Below, in pieces: positions 10,612-20,517 of a stretch of DNA of 34,611 nucleotides; positions within the stretch are counted from its first letter, which is position 1, and each line of letters opens with the position of its first letter. Source of the stretch: Discostella pseudostelligera (Eukaryota > Bacillariophyta > Thalassiosirophyceae > Thalassiosirales > Thalassiosiraceae); NCBI GenBank assembly GCA_036940085.1, contig JALLBK010000241.1:1-34611 (forward strand), in the 5' to 3' direction. The notes beneath the pieces are model-generated. The model was not told the origin of the DNA. It saw only the letters and a program-made list of their open reading frames with translations, and did no database searches. Both the position numbers and the translations under genes were made by a program.

Positions 10612-11781
10612 ATGCCGCCCATCAACACGAGTCTATGGATCTGCGCTGGCACGAAGCGAATATCTATCACCAAAGGCGAGTTCACTTCATCTGCAGGCGA
10701 TGGTATGGTGTCAATATATTACTACCAACTGACGAACAGCGTCGATGGCAGCAATCAAAGAAAAAGTTCTCCTATTGCTAACATGAGCGCAGCAGATAAT
10801 GACGATGGTGGAGTACATGTTATGATCGCAGATGGAATGCATACCTTTTACAAATGGTGAGCGTCAACTATCTCGCAGGGGTAGTGACATTCATGCTATT
10901 TTAAGTCGATTGTCCACTCTCACCTAAACTGTAGCATCCATCGCAAGGATATAAGGCACATACCATCAGATGATGGTAAAGAACTTGAGAAAGTGACATC
11001 GGTGCTGCTACGCGATGACGACGAATCTTTCAAGGTAAACTACAAACGCGTCGAAGGGCAAATAGTCGGTGGAAGTCTGGACTCCAAGAATACAACCAGC
11101 GTACTTGTCTCCATCCGGAAAACGTGTCTCAACAGTATAGTGCGTACAGTTTGGGAGGGTCATCTCAATGATATTTGCCACTCGTGTTACAACGATCTTC
11201 CGTCCTTCTTGCGTCGGGCGCATTCTGAAACGGCGAAATCATCCGGCCTTGCTTTTCCCATCCTGCTCGGTGATACAATCAACAAACTTCATAAGGAAAT
11301 CGATTCATTGCGATCCGAGAACAAAGGGCTTGATGAAAACAATCTACTCTGGAAATCTACCGCCGAGAAGCTGAGCAATCAATGGGAAACGGAGAAGAGT
11401 GAATTAACCGAGCGTTTCTTGACATTGTTCAATGAGCATAAAGCTCGGCATTTGAAAACTAGGAAGGAACTGGAACATTTGCAGGCAAAGCAGCAGAAGA
11501 GTGATCACACGAGCAATCGTCTTGGTTTCCGAAAAAGTCGAGACAAATTGCCAGATGACGAAGACCTACATGATTATGTAACCTACAACAACGAGGAGGT
11601 TGATCGTTTGGCGGAAGGACGTAGTTTGAAAAGGAGCAGTACCAATGATGCCAAAATGCGAATTCAGAGTCAGTCGCAAACGAGTAGTGGGTTTGTCAAT
11701 CCTCATACGGGCGCAATGGAATTTAGTCATCCGAAGGAGCTGTTCAGTAGTGATGAAGACGACGAAAGTATGAAGACATGA
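10612..11781 (+). CDS. XRCC4: XRCC4, non-homologous end-joining scaffold
   Basis: Two exons: 10612-10856 and 10935-11781. The 78 bp intron has a GTGAGC donor and a CTGTAG acceptor; the product is 363 residues. The N-terminal head holds VHVMIADGMHTFYKW, aligning with the vertebrate F-V-I-x-L-x-D-G-x-x-x-W strand pair. Residues from about 190 to 265 form a long amphipathic coiled coil containing SELTERFLTLFNEHKARHL, which mirrors the XRCC4 segment that binds DNA ligase IV. The acidic C-terminus ends with PKELFSSDEDDES, comparable to the SPEDLF end of animal XRCC4. Role: dimeric scaffold that stabilises ligase IV and bridges ends with XLF in the nucleus. It shares its promoter with MLH3. Start chosen at the first ATG upstream of the head domain. 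Rapid divergence is typical of this family, so identity rests on the pattern rather than high similarity. Confidence 0.82.
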
Positions 11782-12019
11782 TATTGATGAACGCATGGGA
11801 AATGCTGAAATAAATGATAAGTCTAGCAATTGAATATAAGGCGTATCAAACTACTCTGAGGCGAGGGTGCGAGAGGCTATCGTAGATAGTAGATTGGTTG
11901 CTATTTATTGTCATGGTCCATCGTTGCAATCTACCTGCCCATCATTCGACACCTTACACGTGGTATTTTCGACGGACAGACCAGTTCTGGTGACACAACA
12001 CAAAAGCAATAGACTGGCA

Positions 12020-13544
12020 ATGGCGTCACGTTCAGGCCGCCGCGGGGAGTTTCCTCCCGAGTCCAAACAACTTATGGAGAAAGCTATGAAGGTGGAGGAT
12101 GACGATCTGCAGCACCAAGAGCTAGCTGGGCCCCTACCGCGTCGTACGTCGGCGAGGTCGATCTCTGTGACGGCGGCGGCGGCTGCGTCTACTACTAAGT
12201 CAAAAGCTAAAATGAGTGTACCCACTCTTGTCAAGAAATCTTCTACTACGTCAACAAATGCTAAACCATCTAATTCTACTGGTGTCCTAAAAAATGATGA
12301 GGGTTGCATGGTGTGCCATCGGGACGTCGACCATGCGAATCTTTTGCTATGTGAGGCATGCAATGATGAATACCACACATACTGCCTGAAACCACCCTTG
12401 CAGTCGGTGCCAGAGGGGGATTTCTTCTGTGGTAAGAAACTTCGCTTCGTTCATTGAACATTTATATACAGGGCGTGATATCTTTATGTCGGTAATATTG
12501 TGCTAATGCATATTTATTTCCAACCACGTCACAGACAAATGCAAGCGAATTCATGATCCAGGAGATGATGACGGGCTTGATTCATTGGTATCAGCATTAT
12601 CGCCTGCGTACACTTCCCGATTCGGTGAAATTGTATGGGCAGCGGGGGGCGTAGGTTTTGGATGGTGGCCCGCTTGCGTCTATGATCCGCGCTTGACAGT
12701 CGGAGGCGCTAGACAATTGGCACGAAAAAATCTTGGCAAAAAGCATCTTGTTTACTTCTTTGAGTGCGATGAAGCTCCATTCACTGTTCTTGGCGACAAT
12801 CGATTGACTAAATGGGAGGATGGGTTCATTGAGGAATATGATCTAGGAAAGGTAGCAAGGTCCGGGGGCAAAAACAAATCAACTCTTTTCGAGCGGGCGA
12901 TGCACGTGGCTCAACTGGAGCATGGTCGGCCGATCGAAGCTAGAATGGATTGGAACCACCAAATCTCTTTTCCTACACCAAAGCTTTCCAGACAAAGGTC
13001 AGGCAGTTTGGCGTCAGATAATCCAGCAAAGAAGCAGAGAGAAATGCCCCCGCTTAAGGTGGCTTCATCGTTTAGTCATCAGTCACAGAACTTCATGTTA
13101 AACAGAAAAAATGTGACCATGGCTATCAATTCATGCAACAATAGGGGGGGAGCGAACGCTATTGAGCCCTTAGAAGATGGAACATTAATATGCAAAATAT
13201 TGAGGAGGCTGCCGGCTGGAGCTGAAGGTACTGCACCAAGAGATGGTTCACCACAATTCAGCATCAATTTAGGATTCATTACTTTGCCCTCCCGCCAAAG
13301 CGCGACATTTGCAGCTATTCGACAAGCTATCGAGCGAGATTTGGAAGACGATTCTTTTCCATCGGGCGAGAAGGGTAAAAAGCGATGGAAATTTTACATT
13401 CCGAAGCTGGGGCCAATGAGCTTGAAGCAAGAGACAAACTTTGGCCCCGCTCTCGAGTTCCTCTTACGTACTACAGATGATATTAATTTGGGCAATGGGA
13501 CTGCATCAAATCCACTCAAAATTGTCATTATGGATGTTTTGTAG
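12020..13544 (+). CDS. PHD finger and PWWP domain chromatin reader
   Basis: Two exons: 12020-12431 and 12535-13544. The 103 bp intron has a GTAAGA donor and a CACAG acceptor; the product is 473 residues. The PHD finger (about 96-142) shows CMVCHRD, LLLCEACNDEYHTYC and FFC followed by DKC, whose last Cys comes from exon 2. A PWWP domain follows at about 165-225: GEIVWA, then GFGWWPACVYDP, then a Phe-rich strand with ECDE. This pairing normally reads methylated histone H3 tails and places the protein on chromatin. The N-terminal ~90 residues are Ser/Thr/Ala/Lys-rich and probably disordered. The region after 300 is not recognised; it has a conserved-looking block ending IVIMDVL. The open frame continues upstream to 11867 without an ATG, so ATG 12020 is taken. 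Confidence 0.85.
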
Positions 13545-13835
13545 ATGAGGCAACTATTGTGCGTGTGGTGAGAGAATGTCGACGTGGTTGTCGTCAACAG
13601 AGCAAGTCAATTGAAGGCTGCAACAATCAAGCAGCGTGCACACTCGGCGGAGGTCCCACATTTCAATCACCAACTCAGTCGAAAACATTCATGGATAGTT
13701 ATTGAACAGCAGTAGATATTATCATCTAATTGTAACATTGTATATAGTCAATCTAGCGAACTGCGGTGAAAGGTATACATCTTGCCAATAGCCTCGAACC
13801 ATCACACTCCTTTCTGTTTGAACAACGAGCCCACA

Positions 13836-14850
13836 TCAATAATTGGTGCGAAACCTTTTATCACCGGTAGTACTAGAGCGTTCACTCTGTCCACGCAACT
13901 CTGAAATAGTACTATTTTGCTTGAAAATGATATCCTGCTGCGATTGCAACTTCTCGCTCAATTCGGCAACTTTGCGTTTGTAATAATTCATGTCGGTATT
14001 GGAGTTATTCTTGTCGAGACTGCGCGACAAGGACATGGCAGTTTGATTGTACCGCTCCATGCTATTCTTCTCCTGTGTGACACGGCTAAGATTCAACTTT
14101 ATGAGGCGAAGCTCCTCCTCGAGGAGGGATTGTTTCCGTTGACAGTCCGACAAGTCATTGATGGCTTTGTCTCGTTCGTCACGTAGGGTGCTGATGTTCG
14201 TGCGTAGACGCGCTTCGACTTGTGCCGAACGAGAGCTGTCGCGTGCCTCTACCTTTGATGATTCTACCGCTCGAAGCAAACTCTGTTTGTCACCATGTTA
14301 GAAATGCAAGAGATATGAGTTTGATACGGTTTCGATCAGTGTACTTTCCATCCGGGCAAAATTCTCTCACCGATAGTGACGTGCGGCTCTGCTCATCAAT
14401 CAGCTGCAACCGCTGAGCTTCACGAGACCTCGTCTCAGCAAGTTCCTTCGCCTGCGTCAGTTGCCTCGTCGTCATATCGAGGTCGTTAAACGCACCAAGG
14501 CCGAATTCCAGTAACGAATCGAGCTCACCGACGAGCAAGCCAACCGTCTCAGACAATTTTTCATCGACGGCGATATCCGATGATTTCCAAATCTTTTTGA
14601 TGCTAGTGCCGAGATCAATGTCATTTCCATCTTTACGACTGCTTGAAAAGTTGTTCGCACACCCGTCCTTTATAATGTTGGTTCCAATGCCGCGCATGGA
14701 CGAATCGTCGATGCCGCGATCCATGGTGTCGTCGTCCGCTCGATTTCGATTTGTCTTATCTTGCCTCACCGCAATCTGAGCCACCGCGGCAGTGTAGGCG
14801 GCTTCTGCCATTGACTTTGGGCTGAGATCAGGTTCATAGACGTCAGTCAT
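13836..14850 (-). CDS. coiled-coil protein of unknown function
   Basis: Two exons on the minus strand, 14850-14371 and 14282-13836, separated by an 88 bp intron with a GTGAGA donor and an AAACAG acceptor. The joined product is 308 residues. The first ~85 residues are polar and probably disordered. From about 95 to 290 the chain is rich in Glu, Gln, Arg, Lys and Leu with heptad spacing, for example the LRDERDKAINDL and YKRKVAELSEKL segments, so it should form a long coiled coil. No enzymatic motif, signal peptide or membrane segment is visible. I do not recognise the family; a cytoskeletal, centrosomal or scaffold role would be a guess. Its promoter region has E2F-like motifs, which would fit a cell-cycle-linked protein but does not prove it. 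Confidence 0.8.
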
Positions 14851-15395
14851 TGTTCAAGAGTGGTGAGAGAGAGGGGATGGGGCTCTCGAGCTGGTTGATG
14901 TCGATGAAATAAATGCCATCGTCCATCGCCATGGCCATGGCGGATGGCGTGTCGGCGCCGCCGGCTGTGGCGAAAATCGAAAATGGCGGGAAGAAAGAGG
15001 CGCGCCATATCTTTCGTATCTTTTGTCAGGCAAGGGCGCGCCAAAATGATGTCAGCGAGAGCGCGCCATATTTCTTTCTTTGAAAATCAGACATTGAGCG
15101 ATGCCTCCAGATGCCGGAAATAATATGAGCTCCACCGTAGATGTGCGTTTGCCACACTTGCCACACATACTGAACACGTCAGAGCCAGATTGGGAAAGCA
15201 GCGAGCCCAAAATCCAACGAGACACCACGCACCTTCGCGCACCACCACCATGAAAATGGAGAGGAGCGTACGAATCGTCGTCTATCGATGGCGACCACTC
15301 AACGAATCTATCATCGTCAGACGATACTGTCCCATAATTCTCGATCCACCTTCCACCTCCAACCATCAATTGCTGTGTAATTGTAAATAATAATC
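14851..15395. promoter_or_regulatory. divergent intergenic region with GGCGCGCC and ATGGCGGGAA motifs
   Basis: This region separates the coiled-coil gene (minus) from the mitochondrial carrier (plus). It carries ATGGCGGGAA (14983-14992, the reverse of TTCCCGCCAT), GGCGCGCC at 14999-15006 and 15035-15042, and a GCGCGCCATAT 11-mer at both 15000 and 15061. The copy at 15035 is followed by AAAA, giving TTTTGGCGCGCC on the minus strand, a textbook E2F-type site. A 104-codon minus-strand frame (15052-15366) has no recognisable domain. Confidence 0.5.
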
Positions 15396-16408
15396 ATGAG
15401 CCTAAACAAGCAGCAATCTCCAATCATGGCCACATCTGCCGCGGCGGCGCCAGGCCTCCTCCAACAAGTTGGTATGGCAGGATCAGCCGCCGTCATCACT
15501 GTGTCCTTCATTCACCCAATTGATGTTGTGAAGGTATGTTCGTGTCCGTGCATCATGAATTGTGCTGGTTTGATTTGACATATCTGTGATTTACACTTGC
15601 CACTTTTTACCTATCTTATCATCAATTGCACATTTCACAGACGCGAATTCAAGTCTCTCCAGAATATGCTGCCTTGGGAATGGGCGGTACCGTCAAACGC
15701 GTAGTTGGATCCGAGGGCGTGCTCGCCATGTGGAAAGGAGTGAATGCTGCCTGGCTCCGGGAGGCATCCTACACCTCTCTTCGTCTTGGTCTGTACGAGC
15801 CATGCAAAATTGCATTTGGATGCACCACGCCAGAAAACACCACATTCCTAAAGAAATTTGCCGCCGGATCTGCTGCCGGAGCATTGGGATCGATTGCTGG
15901 TAACCCCTTCGACGTTCTTAAGACAAAGATGATGACTGCTGAGGGCAGGTCTACTCCCTCTATCATGTCCACCGCCAAGGATCTTATGAAACATCAGGGA
16001 ATTGGAGGATTCTACCGTGGTATTGACAGTAACGTTATGCGCGCCATGGTTCTCAACGGTACCAAAATGGCATGTTACGATCAGACGAAGGGATACATTG
16101 TTCAGTACACTGGATTGTCCAAATCATCTCTCGTTACGCAATTCATTTCGGCAGTTGCCGCTGGTTTCTTCATGACATGCACAGTGTCACCATTTGATAT
16201 GGTCCGAACGCGATTGATGAACCAACCTGCCGATGCCAAGATTTACTCGAATGCTGGAGATTGCTTCATCAAGATTATTAAGAATGAGGGACCATTGACT
16301 CTTTGGCGTGGATTCATGCCCATCTGGAGTCGATTTGCTCCTACCACAACAATTCAGCTTGTAATTTTTGAACAGCTTCGTTCATTGATGGGAATGAAGT
16401 CCATGTAA
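15396..16408 (+). CDS. mitochondrial carrier (SLC25 family), dicarboxylate/uncoupling-protein-like
   Basis: Two exons: 15396-15533 and 15641-16408. The 107 bp intron has a GTATGT donor and a TTTCACAG acceptor; the product is 301 residues, a normal size. The three tandem carrier repeats each show the signature P-x-[DE]-x-x-[KR]: HPIDVVKTR near 40, NPFDVLKTK near 133 and SPFDMVRTR near 228, with six transmembrane helices implied. The second halves have MWKG, FYRG and LWRG motifs. The third repeat ends with RFAPTTTIQLVIFEQLR, where the P-T-T and EQL pattern is closest to the dicarboxylate/oxoglutarate/UCP branch. The substrate cannot be set from sequence reading alone. It acts in the inner mitochondrial membrane. 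Confidence 0.88.
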
Positions 16409-17717
16409 TATGGCGCATGAACTTGTGAAGCTGCTCTTGCTTTGACCCGTGCCAACAAGTTAGATGTTATATGTGCTTGTTTAAAATTCAGCATAACATA
16501 GACATTATCGTATTGTGAATGTACTCGTAGTTCTGATATCATGTCAATAATTGTTTCTCTTTTGCGAGGGAGCGCATTCGTCAACCTGATCGTGTCCTTT
16601 CTGTTGTCACTTGCGACCGGTAAACCCCTAACAATGTTGCGACCGAATGATATCAATCTGGCTTATTGTTGAATCAGTGTGGCGCTGGCGCGTCATGGAA
16701 ATGCAGCGAATGCAGCGACAGAACTTCACTCTGTCCCTTCTACCTTCTACCTACTACCTAGTGAGTGCTCCTCTGGCTGATACAGCCGAACTCGAAAAAG
16801 GTTGCCTCGAGTTAAAGTTGTGTACCCGATGTGAAAAACTTCATATGCCCAGGTGAACTTATTACACGCATCGGCATTCATCAAGGAAGTGAATGAGAGA
16901 GCCAAGCCTGGGTACTGTATTCCATGCGCTACGCGGTAATCGTCCAGCACAAGATTTGACCTTTCACTCAGAGACCTGCAGAATTGCTTGTGTGTCTTCA
17001 TTCGGATCATGATGCATGTGAAGGCCTCCCCTTCCTTCAGCTTGTAATTGAATGCACACAGTTATTTCTCGACCCCACGTAGTTGGAGAGATAAAATCGG
17101 AGACAAGAACATTACACCACCCTAACCCCAGGACAAGACCCGCCCCAGCCCTCCCATCTGTCATCTGGGAGGGCTTGTTTCAACTGTCAACTGGCAAGGC
17201 TTTGAACGATCGGACTTCCTCCTGGTCTCGATACACTGTAAGGAAGGGCCTGAGAACAACCAAAGAAGAGGAACCATGCTAAAGGAAAAGGGCATGGTTG
17301 GCTAAGGTTGGCTAGGTTTCTGTTTGTGGTGTGGCGGGTTGCTTTTGCTTTTTTGCCAACTCACATACCTAGACAACCTACTTAGGAATTAATATGAGGA
17401 AAAATTCATGTGGGAAGAAATCCTTTTTTTGATTCTCACTTGGGAATTAGTAGAAATGCGGGTGTAAAATTTGGACTTCCCTCCACTTCCGCTCTTCAAC
17501 AGCTTCATCACTTCACGAATTGGTTGTCTCCTCGATTGCTGTGCGCATCGAATGGCTAATGAACATCATAATTATGTGCTCGTCGATGCTGAAGGATCAA
17601 TAATTTCTTGAAAGTCTGCAATTGAACCAATATTCCTCTTAACATTGACGACGAATCCAGAGGATCGGCGGATCACAGTGCAATCGAGATACTTGTTTAG
17701 AGGAGTAAACAAGCGAC
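16409..17717. other. 1.3 kb intergenic region, no gene seen
   Basis: All open frames here are short and lack domains. Two structures stand out: a perfect 10 bp inverted repeat AGCCCTCCCA/TGGGAGGGCT around 17147-17175, and a tandem GGTTGGCTA pair at 17296-17304 and 17306-17314. The last ~250 bp presumably holds the promoter and 5' UTR of the silica-type gene, but I see no clear TATA box. No tRNA or snRNA signature was recognised. Confidence 0.55.
17147..17175. repeat. perfect 10 bp inverted repeat (hairpin)
   Basis: AGCCCTCCCA and TGGGAGGGCT are separated by 9 bases and would form a GC-rich hairpin. It is isolated in the intergenic region. It is not obviously a terminator, since no T-run follows and the host is eukaryotic. 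Confidence 0.7.
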
Positions 17718-20441
17718 ATGACAACATCCACTTGTCGGAGCCGCGGCAGGTATGCTTCCTTGGCTATATCGTTGCTGCTACTGGTTGCGAATGCCACATC
17801 GTCGGATGTGACAGCGAGTAATCTTATTGCAATTGACGGTGCCGAGGCAGAAGTCGAGAATGATCAGCACCGTCAGAACAGGCACCTCTCAGCAGGACAC
17901 CACCACCGCCCTCATCATAGTAAGACTGGCAAAGGCGAGGCAGTATCAGGAACGGAATCAGAACTAGTAGGAATAAGTTACACAGACATGGGAGGAGGAG
18001 GCGGTAAATCTGGCAAGGCTATCGCAGTATCCGAGACGGTTTCAGAGGATATCAATGTCACTGAAGGTACGCCAACTTCGACTCCGACTTGGGTGGTACT
18101 GATAGAACCCGGATTTTTGAATGGCACTTCAGATTCTGCAAACACTACGTTGGCAACCGATTCAAATTCGACAACTGCAACCGCCATTGAGGTCATTACT
18201 TCAACCACCAGCAAGGCAAGCAAGAAAGGATCAAGTGGTGCCTACACGTCGTATACCAGTACCACCGAAGAAGGAGAGTCGATAATCAAGGGTGGCGATG
18301 TAGCAGCAAAGGCCGGAAAAGCGGAATTAGGTGGGTACGCCATGCCAATCGATTCTAGTGTTTCGGAGGAGTATGGCGATCCCGCTAGCAAGGCATATAA
18401 AGAGGCAGTTAAATCCTCATTCAAGCCCAAGGCGGATAAGGCACCGCTTACACATTATTTTGTCAAGGAATCAACATCGTCACATACTGAAATCGAAGAC
18501 ATATCATACGTCAGTACGGGTGGGAAGTCTGGAAAAGCTGTCAGTAGTGGTAATGGCAGCAACATCGCAGTCAGCATGAGCTTCAATCTCAGTGGAAAGG
18601 CGTCCAAGCCAAGTGACAGCAATGTTGATGGCACGAACAACGCCACTAACCCTGTTAACCCCATCGTGGGGAATGCCACGAATGTCACCAGCTCACCGGT
18701 ACCAATGGGAGAACAATCAGGAGTGCCGACGCCGATCCCACTCCTTACCCTGCCGCCCACGCTACCGCCTGCACTGGAAGGTTCATTGCCCCCCGGAACT
18801 TCATTACCCCCTGGCACAACTTTGTTCCCAGGAACTTCATTGCCCCCTGGCACAACTTTGCCCCCCGGAACTTCATTGCCCCCTGGCACATCGTCCCCAC
18901 CCATCGTTGGTATTCGGTCACGATCTGATGCCAAATATTGGCCTAATGAAATTGAAGACGGGTCAGGCAAATGTGAATTTTCTGCAGATTATCCACCCGA
19001 ATTTGCACAAGATCAATTCAGAGAAGTGTATTTATTCGATACGCTCGAGGAATGTTGCACCATGTATGAGCTATTTTGTCTGCCTTCATTTCCCACGTAT
19101 AGCCCTACCGGCGATTTACAATTCGAAGGCCAGGAACCGCGCCTGTCGACTCAAGGCGAGCATGTGGTGGCGTTGGAACCATTTGGGATCAAACTGTTTG
19201 CCGATCAGGCTGAACCAAGCTTTGATGAGGAAACAGTCCTTCTCGTCACCAAAGAACATTTGACTCATTCCTTCCGAACGCATGGATATGAAGTTGGTAC
19301 CATAAAACTGATGTTACTCGAACACGAACGCCACTTGGTATCGGAAGGCACTCCAGCTGTGGCATACAGTGCTGTTAATTTGAGATGGCTTGAACAACAT
19401 CCAGTTGTCGATGTGATAATAGGAGGCGCCATTGAATTTGCAAACGGTGCAAAGATTCCAAGTGAGGAGGAAAAAGCGACCATCGTTGAGATGTCGTTTA
19501 GTGATGAACGGTTGGATTATTACATCGAGTTGTTGAACGAGGCAGATATTGACGTCACAACTGCGGTGTACGATGGAACGTTATCAGAAGAAGTCTCTAG
19601 TGCAGAAGCGACACAGAGTGGATTCAATTGGGCGAACCTTGCAATCGGTATGTCCTCAGCAGTTGTTGGCATCGGCTTGATTGCTGCTGGTTCGAGACAA
19701 GTTTACAAGCGTCGGCAATTGTCCATCGATGATTTGGATCTGGAAAAGGGTTTTGATGGGGACTATACGATTCGTTTGCAATACACAAACGATGAACTGG
19801 AGGCCACTGTCGGTGAGACTGCCACGCATGATCAGTTGAGCGTACCCAGTTTGGTACAGGGTATTGAAGATGAAGTCAATTACCAAGCTACACCCAATGG
19901 AACAAGATCATACTCGTCGCAAGAGGACGGCGGACCTAAAGGCAAAGATAGTGAGGTTTCACCCCTTGAAAGTCCTCAAGGCACTAACAATGAAGTATCC
20001 AAACGATACATATCCGTATTCACGGTAAAGAAGGACTGCGGTGGCAAAACACTCGATCAAATCGACCTTCGAGCTCTGGCAACTGCCTACCTATCACGAA
20101 TGCTCAAGAAGTTCCCCAATACCTATTTGCTCCCGCATGACAAGACGTCAAGTTTGCCTGCAATAATTCATATCCGTGATATCCCCGATGAGATCGAAGT
20201 GTTACATCAATATATTGGTAATGCACGTGTCGACGAGAAGACTGGCAAGGTATTGTTCAATTTGAGGGTGGAAAGTGATGCACCCGTGAGCAAAATGAAG
20301 AGCAGCACAAGTAGTAGCAGCAGTGTTAGGAGCAGCAACAGAGTACGCTTCAATCCATCCCCCGTCGCGGAGGCAGCTAGTCCGAAGAAACTGCCTGATA
20401 GTCCAAAAAGTCCAGAATCAATGGAAGACGTAGATTTATAA
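17718..20441 (+). CDS. secreted/type I membrane protein with Lys-rich KSGKA motifs, candidate silica-deposition (silicalemma) protein
   Basis: Single exon, 907 residues. Residues 1-28 form a signal peptide (basic start, then SLAISLLLLV). The lumenal part is Ser/Thr/Gly-rich and holds about seven lysine clusters of the K-x-x-K or K-x-G-K type (SKTGKG, GGKSGKA twice, SKASKK, AKAGKA, SKAYKEAVK, SGKASK), recalling silaffin-like diatom proteins. Next come six LPPGT[ST]-type repeats (about 356-395) and a Cys-containing module with YWPNEIEDG and LFDTLEECC (about 406-453). A single transmembrane helix follows (about 637-659, ending YKRRQ), then a ~245-residue cytosolic tail ending in a Ser/Pro/Lys stretch. 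The architecture fits proteins of the silica deposition vesicle membrane, such as the SAP proteins described in Thalassiosira, but homology to those is not shown here. A cell-surface adhesion protein is the alternative. Confidence 0.75.
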   Translation: MTTSTCRSRGRYASLAISLLLLVANATSSDVTASNLIAIDGAEAEVENDQHRQNRHLSAGHHHRPHHSKTGKGEAVSGTESELVGISYTDMGGGGGKSGKAIAVSETVSEDINVTEGTPTSTPTWVVLIEPGFLNGTSDSANTTLATDSNSTTATAIEVITSTTSKASKKGSSGAYTSYTSTTEEGESIIKGGDVAAKAGKAELGGYAMPIDSSVSEEYGDPASKAYKEAVKSSFKPKADKAPLTHYFVKESTSSHTEIEDISYVSTGGKSGKAVSSGNGSNIAVSMSFNLSGKASKPSDSNVDGTNNATNPVNPIVGNATNVTSSPVPMGEQSGVPTPIPLLTLPPTLPPALEGSLPPGTSLPPGTTLFPGTSLPPGTTLPPGTSLPPGTSSPPIVGIRSRSDAKYWPNEIEDGSGKCEFSADYPPEFAQDQFREVYLFDTLEECCTMYELFCLPSFPTYSPTGDLQFEGQEPRLSTQGEHVVALEPFGIKLFADQAEPSFDEETVLLVTKEHLTHSFRTHGYEVGTIKLMLLEHERHLVSEGTPAVAYSAVNLRWLEQHPVVDVIIGGAIEFANGAKIPSEEEKATIVEMSFSDERLDYYIELLNEADIDVTTAVYDGTLSEEVSSAEATQSGFNWANLAIGMSSAVVGIGLIAAGSRQVYKRRQLSIDDLDLEKGFDGDYTIRLQYTNDELEATVGETATHDQLSVPSLVQGIEDEVNYQATPNGTRSYSSQEDGGPKGKDSEVSPLESPQGTNNEVSKRYISVFTVKKDCGGKTLDQIDLRALATAYLSRMLKKFPNTYLLPHDKTSSLPAIIHIRDIPDEIEVLHQYIGNARVDEKTGKVLFNLRVESDAPVSKMKSSTSSSSSVRSSNRVRFNPSPVAEAASPKKLPDSPKSPESMEDVDL
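18785..18895. repeat. 18 bp tandem repeat encoding LPPGT[ST]
   Basis: Units of the form TTGCCCCCTGGCACAACT and near variants repeat about six times in register with codons, including one LFPGTS variant. The alternation CCCCCCGGAACTTC / CCCCCTGGCACAAC suggests a 36 bp higher-order unit. Such arrays vary in copy number between alleles. Confidence 0.85.
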
Positions 20442-20517
20442 AAGATACATGTTGTAATCGAATATATTATAGTAAGACATGACAACGAAACACATGCAAA
20501 TGATACTCAATGCCTGA

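Noticed and set aside
15052..15366. 104-codon minus-strand frame with CGKCGK in the divergent promoter
   Set aside because: No full zinc-binding motif, overlaps the promoter motifs, and no splice signals connect it to a neighbour.
18455..18970. 171-codon minus-strand frame rich in PGGNEV repeats
   Set aside because: It is the antisense shadow of the LPPGT repeat in the silica-type gene.
18592..19263. 223-codon plus-strand frame overlapping the silica-type gene
   Set aside because: Off-frame shadow without domain features; the 907-residue frame has signal peptide, repeats and a membrane helix.
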